Below are positions 11,177 to 21,869 of a stretch of 64,000 nt of DNA, one piece after another. The DNA is from Paguma larvata (lineage: Eukaryota > Chordata > Mammalia > Carnivora > Viverridae). Both the position numbers and the translations under genes were made by a program. The notes under the pieces were generated by a model. It saw nothing but the letters and a program-made list of their open reading frames with translations, searched no databases and had not been told where the DNA came from. The stretch is taken from NCBI GenBank assembly GCA_030068075.1, contig CM057826.1, forward strand, positions 66,747,312 through 66,811,311, in the 5' to 3' direction. The number at the start of each line of letters is the position of its first letter. Positions within the stretch are counted from its first letter, which is position 1.

Positions 11177-11397
11177 AACTCTTTTTTTTTTTACAACGTT
11201 TATTTATTATTGAAAAACAGAGCATGAGCATGGGAGGGGCAGAGAGAAGGGGAGACATAAATCTGAAGCAGGTTCCAGGCTCTTAGCTGTCAACACAGAG
11301 CCCAACACAGGACTCGAACTCACAAACTGCGAGATCATGACCTGAGATGAAGTCAGATGCTTAACCAACTGAGCCACCCAGGCACACTGTAACTCTT
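11177..11397 (-). mobile_element. Feline-type SINE nested in another SINE
   Basis: This is an antisense copy: a poly-T run and AACGTTTATTTATTATTG at the left, CATGACCTGAGATGAAGTCAG in the middle, and the head AACTGAGCCACCCAGGCAC at the right. The host sequence AACTCTT occurs on both sides (11177-11183 and 11391-11397) and is the likely target duplication. Confidence 0.9.
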
Positions 11398-11524
11398 AAT
11401 CTTGACTCAGGCCAGGATGTCACGGTTCATGAGACTGAGTCCCCCATCTGCTGACAGCACAGAGCCTGTTTGGGATTCTCTGTCTCCCTTTCCCTCTGCC
11501 ACTCCTCTGCTTGCACTTTCTCTC

Positions 11525-11560
11525 AAAACAAACAAACAAACAAACAAACAAACAAACAAA
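11525..11560 (+). repeat. (AAAC)n microsatellite
   Basis: About nine AAAC units form the A-rich tail of the outer SINE. It probably grew from the SINE tail and may vary in length between individuals. Confidence 0.9.
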
Positions 11561-12420
11561 TGCTTATAACTAAATAAGAAGACTGCCTGATTAACAAAAA
11601 TGGGCAAGAGATTTGAACAGACACTGCACAAAAAGATGACATATGAATGACAAGTAAGCATATGAAAACGAGCTCAACATCATTAGTTCTTAAGAAAATA
11701 AAATTAAAACCACAGCAAGATACCACTACATTTCCCAGAATGACTAAAAAAAGACTGACAGTAACGAGTGTTACTTAATTGTACAGAAAAGCTCCAACTC
11801 TCATACATTACTGGTGGGGATACAAAATGGAACAGCAGCTTAGAAAACAACTTGGCAGTTTCTTATAATGTTAAGCAGAATTTTTTTCCCATGAAACCCA
11901 TCCATTCAACTTTCAGATATTTACCCAAGAAAAATAAAAACATATATATTTACACAAAGACTTACATATGAATATTCATAGCAACTTTGTTTATAATAGC
12001 TCCAAAATGGAAATAATCCATATGTTTATCAACTGGTGACTAGAAAATCCATCTGTGGTATACCATGGAATGCCACTCAGAATTTAAAAGGCAAAAACTA
12101 TGTTCAGCAACGTGGAGAGATCTCTAACGCACTATGTTTTCAGTGAAAAAAATCTAGAACAAAAGATTATATACTGATTGGTACCATTTAAATGAAATTT
12201 TAGACAAGGCTAACCTACGGTGAGAGAAAACACATTAGTATCACAGGGCCAGGGGTAGGAGAAGGGGACTGAGTGCAGAGCAGCACAAGGAACTTTCTGG
12301 GATGATGGAAGTGTATTGCTGGTTATGTGATTGTACATATTTGGTAAAACTCATCAAACTATACCCTTAAAATTGGTGCATTTTCTTGTATTTAAATTAT
12401 ATCAAAATAAAGGTAAAAAA

Positions 12421-12737
12421 GTAGGTAAGATACGTTAAGAGTCTTAAAAATATGTCTTATCGCTACAAAGTTAATGTATTATTGTGTATAAAAAACTTGG
12501 ATGAACGCGATAATATGGGATGTCTTAATATGGGATTTCAAACTAATTTCAGGAATACACAGTCAAATGATTTATTGTTAAGTTTAAGTTAAACCAAGCA
12601 AATGAATGTATTAAAACACTGCCTCTCTTTTATATATGAAAAAGCTTCTGAGGATTACTATTCTGCTTTATTATTTTGGTAACATTTTTGTCCAGACATT
12701 TTCACAGGACCAGCAACCCCAAAGATGGGCATTTGTT
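12421..12737. other. unique AT-rich sequence, nothing recognised
   Basis: The gap between the L1 end and the next SINE pair shows no feature I can name. Confidence 0.5.
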
Positions 12738-13173
12738 AGAAGAAGGAAAGCTCAGGGCCGCCTGGTGGACTCAGTCAAGAACTTCAGACTCTTGATTTCG
12801 GCCCAGTCATGATCAAGCCCCGTGCTGGGCTCAGTGCAGGGCCTGCTTGGGATCCTCTCACTCCTGTCTCTCTTTCCCCCTCCCCTGCTCACGCTTTCTC
12901 TCTCAAAATAAATAAACATTTTTTTGTTTTTTACTTTTTAATGTTTATTTTTGAGAGAGTGTGTGTGAGCAAGACGGGGTGTGGGCAGAAAGGGAGGGAG
13001 ACACAAAGTCTAAAGCAGGCTTCAGACTTTGAGCTGCCAGCTTGGAGTCTGACATGGAGCTTGAACCCATGAATGGTGAGATCATGACCTGAGCCAAAGT
13101 TAGATGCTTAACTGACTTGGCCACCCAGGTGCCCCAATAAATAAATATTAAAAAAAGAAGAAGAAGGACAGCT
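12738..13173 (+). mobile_element. SINE with a second SINE in its tail
   Basis: A plus-strand feline-type SINE (about 12753-12920, partly deleted in its head) ends in AATAAATAAACATT. An antisense copy follows at 12921-13135. The outer pair is bracketed by AGAAGAAGGAAAGCT (12738-12752) and AGAAGAAGGACAGCT (13159-13173), a 15-bp target duplication with one mismatch. The duplication shows that the first SINE landed first and the second went into its tail. Confidence 0.9.
12907..13149 (-). mobile_element. Nested antisense feline-type SINE
   Basis: The element spans 12921-13135, with a T-rich left end (TTTTTAATGTTTATTTTTGAG) and the head GACTTGGCCACCCAGGTGCC at the right. Its target duplication AATAAATAAA(C/T)ATT at 12907-12920 and 13136-13149 copies the tail of the host SINE. 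Confidence 0.9.
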
Positions 13174-13619
13174 TGGATGAGAGTGGCTTTTTCCAATACT
13201 CAAGAGCTAACTGGTTTATATGATGCTTACAGTTTCTAATTTGACTTTTTTTTTTATAAAACAAACAAGTTCAATAAACTACCTTTGTATTACTTTAAGG
13301 ATATTATCCCATAAAAAAGATGGTGTTTATACCCACATAAAATCCCTTTATTTTCCTTTAATCATTTATAATGCCAAATTCTTACAAAAGAAACTAAGAA
13401 CTAAAACTCTTATACCTCAGGCAGAGATTGAGTTATATGCTATTAAGTAATATGTAACTCATCGTTTATCTATTTCATAATTTTAAAAGATCTTAACAGT
13501 ACAAAAGTAACTGGAGAGCAAGGCATTCCTGAAAGACATACTTTTTTAGACCACTAAAAACATTTAATGAATTATTTAAAGATTTTCATGGTCTGAAAAT
13601 TAAAAACTTTAAAAATAAT
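13174..13619. other. unique sequence, nothing recognised
   Basis: AT-rich DNA with a T10 run near 13246. No repeat family or gene is recognised. Confidence 0.5.
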
Positions 13620-14085
13620 AATTACTACGTTTATTGCAGCATTATTTATAATAGCCAAGATATGGAAGAAACCCGAGTGTCCATCTGCAGATGAATGGAT
13701 AAAGCAGAGAGGAGTATTGGCCATAAAAAAGAATGAGATCTTGTTATTTGCCACAACATGGATGAATCTAGAGGGTAATGCTAAATAAAGTAGGTCAATC
13801 AGAGAAGACAAATCCCATACGATTTCATTTTGTGCGGAATTTAATAAACAAAACGAAGGAAAAAAAGGTTAACAAAAACCAAAGTCTGAAATATAGAGAA
13901 ATGGTGGCTGCCAGAGGGGAGGGGGAGAGAGGATGGGAGAAGTACGTGAATGGGACTATAGGTACACTTATCATGATGAACACTGAATAATATGGAGTTT
14001 TGAATCACTATAATGTACACCTGAAACGAATGTAAAACTGTATTCTAACTATACTGGAATTAAAACTAAAAGTTAATTAAACATT
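13620..14085 (+). mobile_element. L1 3' end, carnivore-type
   Basis: The ORF2 end is visible as TTATTGCAGCATTATTTATAATAGCCAAGATATGG, GAATGGATAAAG and CAACATGGATGAATCTAGAGGG. It is followed by a 3' UTR with a G-rich purine block (AGAGGGGAGGGGGAGAGAGG, 13912-13931), GAATAATATGGAG, ACACCTGAAACGAATGTAAAACTG and GGAATTAAAACTAAAA. This is a 5'-truncated, inactive copy, younger than the L1M at 10.9 kb. Confidence 0.85.
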
Positions 14086-15734
14086 ATTTATTAAGCAACT
14101 ATGTGAAAAAAAAAATCCTGTCTATAGAAACTATTAGAAAAGAACAACTAAACAGTGAACCTTTTACAAACAATGACGCTAGAACGGAATATGCTCACGG
14201 TATCAGTGTTATTCTTTGCCTTATGCAATTGGTCCTGTTTTTCCCATTTTTAACCTTACATATTTACTTCGCTCATGATCTTTATATTTGGTGTGTGTGA
14301 CAAATCCCCCAAAACCTTTAAGTGCACCTTGAGGAGACAGATTTTGAGAAACGTCATTACGTTCAGAGTGGCAAAAAAAGAAAGTAATACATCACGGTGT
14401 GCTTTTCCAAAACCCCCCAGTCTCACATGCAGCATCCATCAGTCTATCAGAGTCTCAAAAGAAAGTTCAAGTATGTGAGGTTTATGTTTAGCTTAAATCC
14501 AGAATCCAGATAGAAAAATTCTGTTTGACCAGATCACACAATTGTTCTGTGTGACAAACCCAAAGGTTTGTCTTCATCTGTGACCTAGATGGGTGACTTT
14601 GTGCTTACGAAATGAGACTCAGAACAGTGCGTGTGGTGCTGCCCAAGGACTGCCAAGGTGTGTCTACTTTTCATTTTCAATTTAGACCATAGAAAATTAA
14701 AGGCAATAGAAACAAAAACAAAATATCAAGAGCTAGAGAAGACAGGTGATTTGAAGCAGGATCTTGATGGGTTAACTTTCGTAGTACAGAGAACCCAAGT
14801 TTAACAGCCCTGGGTATGAATACCTGAAGCAGGGAAGAAACTGTACATGATGGGCTAGTCTACTGCACAGCAAGTTATGACCGAAGGCTTCCAAAGTAGG
14901 ACTTTTCTTCTTATGAAACATTTACAAAGACTATTTGCGATTACATATATAATATGACTTCAAAGAAAGTTACTAAGATACCAGTACATAAAGAAAATGA
15001 GAGAAAACTGAACCAGTTCTGCATTTGGCAGCCAGCAGGGCTTCCTGGTGGACAGGATGCCTCATGAATCTCTCATCACGCCTGTCATTTGATTCATCTC
15101 TGTTTCTTCCCATGTGGTCTGAAGACAACAATCAGTATCACAAAATCTAGAAGCTGACTGAATCCCTAGGAGATAGCTGTAGAGCTTCACAGGCTCACTT
15201 TGAATTTTAGGGGGAAAAACCTACATGGGACACCTCATTTCTATTGTATCACTCTGAAAATAGTAAGCGTGAATGACATTACAATTTATCACAAAATATT
15301 TGATTTGAGACAGAAAGCTGTCGTGGGTTCATTTTCTTTCCTCCCAGCAGATACTCTTACAATATTCGAGTTGGGACAAAAAAAGAAAGGCAGTCCTGTC
15401 TTTGTTACTTTAATAACCACCACTAGGAAAACAGAATTTCAACCGGCAGGTAAATTAAAACCAGTCAATGGCCTGTTATCAGCGCAGATGATCTGCTCTG
15501 TGGATTACTGCAGGCACATTCTGTTTTTGTGCAGAGCCAGTGTGAGAGGCTTCGGAGGGGGAGCTGGGACTATTCACAGACTTGAGTCCGTGACTCTGCA
15601 TTCATAATTTGACCTTCAAATGTCACAGTAGTATGTTTCCCAGTGAAAGTGCTTTCTTTTGGCACCTGTCTATCTAAGCTACAATCCTTGAATCTCATTT
15701 TGGGAGATAGGATTCTTTTGACACTGTTTACAGA
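14086..15734. other. unique sequence; low-confidence exon-like segment
   Basis: No repeat is recognised over about 1.6 kb. At 15348-15449 a pyrimidine-rich tract ending CCTCCCAG precedes a segment followed by a GTAAAT donor-like site. The segment lies inside a 135-codon plus-strand open frame (15200-15607). I regard it as possible only. Confidence 0.35.
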
Positions 15735-15930
15735 ATTCCTCTATCACTGTGTCACACACTCCACACTTACATGCTTTTTTGACAATTACTGTCCGACTGC
15801 CTTATAAATTAATGTTCCTAGTTTTGCTGACTACATGTATTGTCTCCCCAAGAGGATTTTAAGATCTTTAGAGAAAAGAATGATCCTACTTTTAGTTCTC
15901 AAAAGCATTCTTGATTCATTGATTCATTTA
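15735..15930 (+). mobile_element. Possible L2 3' end
   Basis: GTCTCCCCAAGAGGATTTTAAGATCTTTAGAG resembles the L2 3' UTR words CTCCCCCACTAGAATGTAAGCTCCTTGAGG. An ATTGATTCATT-like end follows. Divergence is high. Confidence 0.35.
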
Positions 15931-16149
15931 ACAAATAGGTGATCCCTGTTCACAGTACCACGTGATCACTTTGGGGGTTGCGGCCTATAAAATATGTTAC
16001 GTGCTATGGTATTATAAAAGTGGAACAAAAATATGTGATGGCAGCAGACAGAAGGTAAAGATCATTTCTGATTGGTGGATGGCAGGATAGTGTAAGAAGA
16101 ACTCAAAATGAGTTGGGCTCCTTGAAAGCAGGGCTTTAGAAACTATTTT

Positions 16150-16540
16150 AAAAGTTGAAAACAACATTTCTTACTTCTGACTATAAAAGTACCAAGTTTG
16201 TTTAGTGTCAGGAAAAAAAAACTGAAAATAAAGACTAAGCTAAAAGTAGGGGGAAAAAAGAGTAGCCACTACCCAATTAGCCAGAGGGAATGACTGTGTC
16301 ATGTTGAGTATGCTCAAAGTAGTTTATTCTGCATGTTCATTTTTTTAAAAAATGTGTTTAAACATACTGTATTGAATCCTGTTTTTTACCTATAAATATG
16401 TTTAATAATCTTTTCATAAGAATTATCTGTCTTATAAAGTTGTTTTTAATGACTTAAATTTGTTTTGGTGACAGAATATTTTCAATGACTTACATTGCAT
16501 GGATATATTTTTTTCCGTATATTTTAGCTTTTAAGGTTGG
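16150..16540 (-). mobile_element. Possible L1ME 3' UTR (antisense)
   Basis: The words ACATACTGTATTGAATCCTG, TTTTTTACC, AATCTTTTCATAAG and TTACATTGCATGGATAT follow the antisense layout of old L1M 3' UTRs (ATACTGTTTTGTAACCTG, TTTTTCACTTAAC, CATCTTTCCATG). Confidence 0.5.
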
Positions 16541-16544
16541 GTAG

Positions 16545-16890
16545 GATTTTAATCAGGTAAGATAGAGAAGACAGAGAGAAGAGAAGGAAGGTCATTCTGA
16601 GCAGACGGTACAACCTGAGCAAAGAGGTGAGCTCTAAAAGTGCAGTGGGTTCAGGGAATAGTAAGTACGTTGGGTTTTGAGGACCATCTGTAGGCCCTAA
16701 GCCCATGAAGACTGGATTTAGACTCTGAATGTCATTGGATGGCAATGTTGAGTCACTGAAGATTTCTTGAGAGAGGCATTATGAACACAGCTGGGATTTA
16801 GATTGCTGAGGGAAAGGTAGATGGCTAATCGAAGAAAAGGAATACAAACCGTAATTATAGGAGGAGACTGGTGTTCTTAAAGTGAAGCAT
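16545..16890 (-). mobile_element. L2 inner 3' UTR (antisense)
   Basis: GGAAGGTCATTCTGAGCAGACGGTACAACCTGAGCAAAGAGGTG matches the antisense L2 string GGAAGGGCATTCCAGGCAGAGG, AACAGCATGTGCAAAGGC. It continues with the GGATTTAGACT and TTGGATGGCAATG counterparts of the L2 GTTTGGACTTTATCC and GGCAATGGGGAG blocks. Confidence 0.7.
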
Positions 16891-17009
16891 TTTCCCCACC
16901 ATCCTTTTTCCAATTCATTCATTTCACAGATTCCCTAGCTTCTTTATATAAAATAAATACGGTTTTTTAAATAAGCATTTTGTTCTTCTTACTCAAATCT
17001 TTCCTCCTT

Positions 17010-17130
17010 TTTCCTCTAGCTAAATCCTACTCATTCTTCAAAATCTAACTCAAGCATCGTTACCTTTGCCAACTCCTTCCTGGATGTAGTTCACAACACA
17101 GTTCAGCAAGTAGCTCACTGTGGTGATCAC
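17010..17130 (+). mobile_element. L2 fragment
   Basis: CATTCTTCAAAATCTAACTC then GCCAACTCCTTCCTGGATG follow the L2 order CTTCAAAGCTCAGCTCAAATG and CTCCAGGAAGCCTTCC. Confidence 0.55.
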
Positions 17131-17924
17131 AGATTTACTTATCTGACTCTGTCTTAAATGACAGCTCTGGGCAGAACCTCTTACAAGAGTAAGACCTCAA
17201 CACCCAATTACCTGTGACACAGTACTTCTCTATACGTTTGCTAAACAAATGCATCAAAGTCCTCAAGTCCTCAGTATTCAAATGTTACTTAAATTGGGAA
17301 GCTAAATTGAGAAGATCTGGGTAGGCAAACTAAAATTTACAATTTAGAAAAATAAAATCCCATAGAAATGGAGAATCCCTAAGGAAAATAAGTCAATTAT
17401 TTTTAGGAGCTTATTCTCACAACAGGAAATCTATCAAAGTTAACAGCACTGGAGCACAGAGGCAGACTCATTAGGGAATTGCTTGAAATGCTCAATATCA
17501 GAAAAAGAATATCAGAGCTCATTGCCAGTGATCAAATAAAACCACTAGCAATGTACACTCTAGCGAAAAAGCCCAACAAGAAGATAAATGGTTTAAAAAA
17601 ATTACAGTCTGGGCACGACAGATCAAGGGGAATGGAATTTAGAACAGTGGAAATTTTATAGCCTTCCCCTATTGCTGATCACAGCAGTAAATTGCATTTT
17701 AAAGTGTTTTCATAGAAATAGTCACTAAGAAAATCTATGTAACACTGAACCGCCAGCAGATTTTAAAACATAAGTGTCTCTGAGAAGCTACTAAAGACTT
17801 AATTCAATATAATTGTGTATATATTTTCAATTCATCAAAAAATAGTAACTCCACAGGCTTGACTGGCTTGTGGAGATAGGAGGAGGCTACAATGAGCTTC
17901 ATCACAATGTAACCAGTATGAAAT
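17131..17924. other. unique sequence, nothing recognised
   Basis: AT-rich DNA with short chance open frames. No repeat or exon signals that I can support. Confidence 0.5.
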
Positions 17925-18010
17925 CCACACAGCTTAGCTGTTTTCAAAATATACTATGTGATTCTGGCTTAAATGGCCTATGTAAGTGTCTGGGTCTCAG
18001 TTTCATTTAC
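17925..18010 (+). mobile_element. Possible MIR core
   Basis: ACTATGTGATTCTGGCTTAAATGGCC and GTCTGGGTCTCAGTTTCATTTAC match the MIR core order CTGTGTGACCTTGGGCAAG and CTCTGGGCCTCAGTTTCCTC, with divergence. Confidence 0.45.
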
Positions 18011-19090
18011 TTACTTACCAAGTTTGTTCTACCTCCTCTTCTCTACCGACTCTTTCCATTAAAATCCGAACATAAAAACCTTGCCCTTGACCTCACAACC
18101 CCCCTTCCATTTCTCTCTTCTCTGTCTCTACTGCTTCATTTTCTTTCTTCGCACTATAATGTAATTTTACCCATCACTTTATTGGAAGTGCTCTTGTCTC
18201 CTTGCAGCTACATGCTATGCATACTCTAAGGCCTTATTTTTCTTGGCCTCTTAACACTTTAGCAATTTTCTTGGCATTTGACATTACTGATTGCTACCTC
18301 TTTGAAACTCTTCCTTTAGCTTCTAGGATACCAGACCGCCTTCAACTACACCCTCTTGATGTCTTTGGCCCATGAAATCCTGAAATACTGATGTTCCCCA
18401 AGGTTTGGTCCCAGGCACTTTCTTCTCAGTCTATAGGCTCTCTCTGGATGATCTTATACACTCCTACTGGTCTGCCATCTACAAACTCATGACTCCTAAA
18501 TCTTTATCTCTATCCTAGATCCCTTCTTTGTTCCAGAGCTTACCCATATTCCTCTAGACGTCTCCATTGTACTACCCTACAATAACCTAAAATTGATCAC
18601 AGCTGCTACTTGGTCCTTCTCCTGTGGTCACTTAGTAGAGAATGGTACCACCATACACTCAGTTGCTCCAGTCATAGTCGGTAGTGTGATACTGCACCCC
18701 ATTTCTACCCTTAAATTTTAATTAAGGGGTGACAAACCTTGTCCATTTTACCAACCTAAGATTGTTAAAATTCATCAACTACTATCTGTTCAAAGTGCAA
18801 TTCCTTTATTTCAGTCCACCATCACCTCTCACCTGCTAGCTTGTCTTGGTATTAGGTTCCTTCCGCCTATTCTCTGCACTGCAGAGACAGAGGTTATTTC
18901 TATAAGACAAACCTAATAATTTCACAATCTTATTTAATGAGTCCAAATTGCTCTCAAGAAAAAGTCTAAATCCCTTTAAAATAGCTTATAAGGATTTTCA
19001 TGATTTGGCTCTAGTTTATTTCACCATTTGCACTTTTTAAACAAACGTTTTCCCATTTCTCACTCATTACAAACCCACTTAACTATCAAT
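17990..19090 (+). mobile_element. Long L2 LINE remnant (ORF2 end and 3' UTR)
   Basis: The sense L2 string is recognisable in order: GATGTTCCCCAAGGTTTGGTCCCAGG, CTCTGGATGATCTTATACA, AACTCATGACTCCTAAATCTTTATCTC, TCCACCATCACCTCTCACCTGCTAGCTTG, GCAGAGACAGAGGTTATTTC, and TTTAAAATAGCTTATAAGGATTTTCATGATTTGGCTC. Over 1 kb survives with many substitutions and gaps. The 119-codon open frame at 17870-18229 runs into its start and is not a gene. Confidence 0.8.
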
Positions 19091-19094
19091 TAGA

Positions 19095-19750
19095 ACGCTT
19101 TCCTTTATCTCATCCATAGAGATACCATGAGAAACTTTGTCAAATACCTTGGTGGTATCTAGATATGATCACAGTGTGCCTAATTTACCAGCATATGCAC
19201 TCTCCAAAAATGAATAGAAAGAAATGTTGATGAGTTCATGCTGGCTCCTGCTGACATCACTTCATCTTGTATGGAGTCACCATCTATTTAATAATCCACT
19301 TGAAAAATTTCTAAGAGCATCATCAAGCTCACTGGTATAAAGTATTCAAAATCTATGTTTCATTCTTATAAAAAATCAAGATGAAATTTGCAGATCCCAG
19401 TGTTTTATTCCTCTTCTGTTCACAATGAATCTTTAGAAGGCTGTGAGCAGTTCAGTGATCTCACTAGGAGGCTTTGCTTCCTGGGCTACAATCACCTCAG
19501 CCAGGTGACCCATCCCAAAGAGTCACACTTTCCTCATCACTCCTGAATTGGGAGGACCTCTTAGCAAGATCTGTTCTCCTTTTTCTATTTGCTCCTTACT
19601 TGCCCTGTCACTTGTTAAAATGATTCCATCGTTTCCAAATACTGGCTCTTTTCTTTCTAATCTGAACATTACTCTCCATCAAAAATATCCATCTCCTTTT
19701 TTGACTACTCTTCCCATTTGTCAATGGCTTCAGTTTGTTTGAATTTTTAT
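19095..19750 (-). mobile_element. L3/CR1 LINE fossil with reverse-transcriptase traces
   Basis: Translated on the minus strand, short blocks match the CR1/L3 reverse transcriptase in order. FIPVSLMMLLEIF (near 19300) corresponds to YRPVSLTSIPGKILE. SRSQHEL (near 19235) corresponds to SKSQHGF. LDTTKVFDKVSHGI (near 19125-19165) corresponds to LDFSKAFDTVSHDI, which holds a conserved aspartate region of the family. The blocks sit in different frames with stops between, so the element is long dead. The part beyond about 19560 is uncertain. Confidence 0.75.
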
Positions 19751-19839
19751 CCTGCTGATGCTATTTCCAGAGTTTCTCACTAGACAGTATCCTAGGCAGT
19801 AACACATGAGTTACTTACATTACATTAGTATCTGGTTCT

Positions 19840-20150
19840 TTTATTCCTGAACATGTGAAGACTGTACTTCTTAGCCTCCTTACAGTTAGGTGGGCCGTGT
19901 GACATGTGTCGCTTTGGTGCTAAGGGAGTGAAAAGCTCCTATACAGCCATCTATCTCTCTTCTAGCCAAGGCAAGTTCGTATACCGGGATGGAAAACGCA
20001 TAAGATGAGACAATCCTGGATCTCTAAGTCACTGTGCTGAAGGAAGTCGCTCTGCAGAGTTACAGGACTGCTCCCACATTCTGCATTAGCAAGGACTATT
20101 GTTTGCTACATTAAGCCATTGAGATGTAGTATTTTTCAAAATTTTGGTTT
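19840..20150 (+). mobile_element. LTR-like ancient repeat, family uncertain
   Basis: It carries GGTGGGCCGTGTGACATGTG, then ATTGTTTGCTACATTAAGCCATTGAGATGTAG near the end. These are typical of a common old mammalian repeat with the end TTAAGCCACTGAGATTTGGGG. I cannot name the family with certainty. Confidence 0.4.
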
Positions 20151-20200
20151 TAAAGGGCTCCCATTCTAATTTGAGTTTTTCTCCCTTTAGGATTTTAAGG

Positions 20201-20675
20201 TGCTATGGTAAGTTGAATAAGTAGCCATTCCCCAACCCCAAAGTTGCCTATGTCCTAATCCTCCCAACCTAGGAATATGTTATGTTACACGGCAAAGGAG
20301 ACTTGGGATTTTGAGATGGGAGAAAATCCAGGGTTATCTGGGTAGGCCCAATGAAATCACAAGCATCCCTATAAGAAGGAGGCAGTAGAGTCAGTCAGAA
20401 AAAGGAACTGTGACAATGAAAGCAGAGGCTGGAGTGATGGACTTTGACTTTGAATACAGAGAAGGGGGCATAGGGTCAAGGAGTGTGGAGGGCCTCTAGA
20501 AGCTGGCAAAAACAAGGAAACAGACTCTATCCTGGAGAACTCCAGAAGGAATGCAGCCCTCTAACACCTTGATTTTAGCCTTGTGAGGCCTCTTTGGAAC
20601 TTCTGACCTTCAGAACTATTCACAGAATGAATCTGTGCTGTGTTAAACAGCTAAGTTAGTGGATATGATAATACA
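20201..20675 (+). mobile_element. MLT1-type (ERVL-MaLR) solo LTR
   Basis: The element starts with TG at 20201 and ends ATACA at 20675. The diagnostic order is present: GTCCTAATCCTCCCAACC, GGAATATGTTATGTTACACGGCAAAGG, GAGATGGGAGAAAATCC, TATCTGGGTAGGCCCAATG, ATCACAAGCATCCCTATAAG, AAGCAGAGGCTGGAGTGATG, GGCCTCTAGAAGCTGGCAAA, CACCTTGATTTTAGCC and CTTCTGACCTTCAGAACT. It is close to full LTR length (475 bp), with no internal region and no second LTR, so it is a solo LTR. Confidence 0.9.
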
Positions 20676-21589
20676 CATGTCAAATACTACTTTCCCTTTC
20701 CCTAAACACCTTGAAAATGACTTTCTAAAGACTAAGGTACATCTTAAACTAAGGTACTAAAAGCTACATCTTAAACTATACTCCTCTTTATCTGTTAATG
20801 GTTAAGGACTACTGGATAAGAGTTTCTTCTCCCTGTATTCTTAAACTCACTGATTTTTACCATTTTCTTCTTGCAGGCATGAGTTTTGCTTCTTCTTTAT
20901 TTGCTATAACAAGATTTCTTTCCTCCTTCCATTTCTGAATTATTTATTCCATATTCCCCCAATAAATTGGAACACAGAGACCCATTCATCAAGCATTTCA
21001 CCTTTTACACTGTGAAGATCGCCTTGCATTTAGTATTCCCAGAGCTGGGGATATCCTCCAGCAGGAAGATACACATGGTACAGTCTCTGAAGGATTGTTC
21101 CCATTCCTGCAGTTTTCATATTTCTGGTCGAAGTTCATAAATGTTATTGATATCCCTGACACCTGAAGAAAAACTGTATAATGGCAAAATATCTGTTACA
21201 TCTGTTTCTAGTTCCAACTGGGAGGCTTTTCAGATTAACCTCTTACATAGGGTGGGTCCACCTTTCTAGCACTATGTGATTTTTGCACTTTCCCCAAGCA
21301 TGTGTCATTATTAATTGTACTCTGGCTAGTTTCTGCAGACCTAAATATGCTTAAATATGAAACAATGACTAGAGGAAACATCTGTTGAAGTCTGTAAGAA
21401 ACCTCAACAGAGAAGGATCATTCGCTGCTCCCCTGCTACTCGATTCTTCCTGCTGCTTCCAGGCAAACTCTCCGTAACATTTTGGAGCCAGTATCTTAAT
21501 TACTGGAATGAAAAAACAGGCTCTAAAGTGACTCTCCGAAGGTGAGACACAGAATGTTGCTCATGATTAAAAACAGTAACTCGACTCCT
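20676..21589. other. unique sequence, nothing recognised
   Basis: No internal MaLR sequence follows the LTR that I can recognise. No gene or other repeat is seen. Confidence 0.5.
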
Positions 21590-21715
21590 AGTTCAAATTC
21601 AAATTCTGTCAGTTACCTACACCTCATTTTCCTGATCTGTGAAATTACCCATCTCACCTTAAGTAAAATTTAAAATGGGTCCTGGCACATAGTAAGCACT
21701 ACATAAATTTTTGAG
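21590..21715 (+). mobile_element. MIR SINE, 3' half
   Basis: CAGTTACCTACACCTCATTTTCCTGATCTGTGAAAT matches the MIR core CCTCAGTTTCCTCATCTGTAAAAT. TCCTGGCACATAGTAAGCACTACATAAATTTT matches the MIR 3' end GCCTGGCACATAGTAAGCGCTCAATAAATGTT. Confidence 0.75.
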
Positions 21716-21869
21716 TCTATTTTGTTATGTAGCAAGTTAGCGATAAAGTAGTGTTGGAAGTGAATCTGGTACTCTTTGCACTATCCTATTCTGGAGATTT
21801 CAAGCCAAATATGATATATTTGACTTGGTAGGATGCTTTATGACTAAAAATGCAACCATAAGCCAATTT

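Larger units (their letters stand above)
11143..11560 (+). mobile_element. Feline-type SINE split by a second SINE
   Basis: The outer plus-strand SINE has its head at 11143-11182 (GGGGTGCTTGGGTGGCTCAG ... CATCCAACTCTT) and its body at 11391-11524 (TTGACTCAGGCCAGGATGTC ... CTCTGCTTGCACTTTCTCTC), ending in an expanded (AAAC)n tail to 11560. The two halves join exactly at the SINE consensus when the minus-strand copy between them is removed. The outer copy itself sits inside L1 ORF2. Confidence 0.9.
10905..12420 (+). mobile_element. L1M-type LINE, 3' end, interrupted by SINEs
   Basis: The first part, from about 10905, carries decayed ORF2 3' sequence (ACTATAAGACC, TAGGAGAAAATCTTCCTGA, TTTGCAAAATATCTGATAGAGGAC). 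The match resumes after the SINEs at about 11561 with ATGGGCAAGAGATTTGAACAGACACTGCAC. Next come the ORF2 end and 3' UTR words CTCATACATTACTGGTGGGG, TACCCAAGAAAAATAAAAACAT, ATTCATAGCAACTTTG, AATGGAATGCCACTCAG and CTATACCC. Many stops and indels show it is dead. The 11143-11560 interval is a later insertion. Confidence 0.85.

Noticed and set aside
11525..11560. Direct repeats as a CRISPR array
   Set aside because: It is an AAAC microsatellite in a SINE tail. No repeat-spacer structure exists anywhere in the window, and the genome is mammalian.
17870..18229. 119-codon plus-strand open frame as a possible gene
   Set aside because: It starts in a MIR-like fragment and ends inside a long L2. The hydrophobic C-terminal part is translation of the C/T-rich L2 sequence.
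20201..20675. Endogenous retrovirus provirus
   Set aside because: Only one LTR is present, with no internal region or second LTR, so it is a solo MaLR LTR without coding content.
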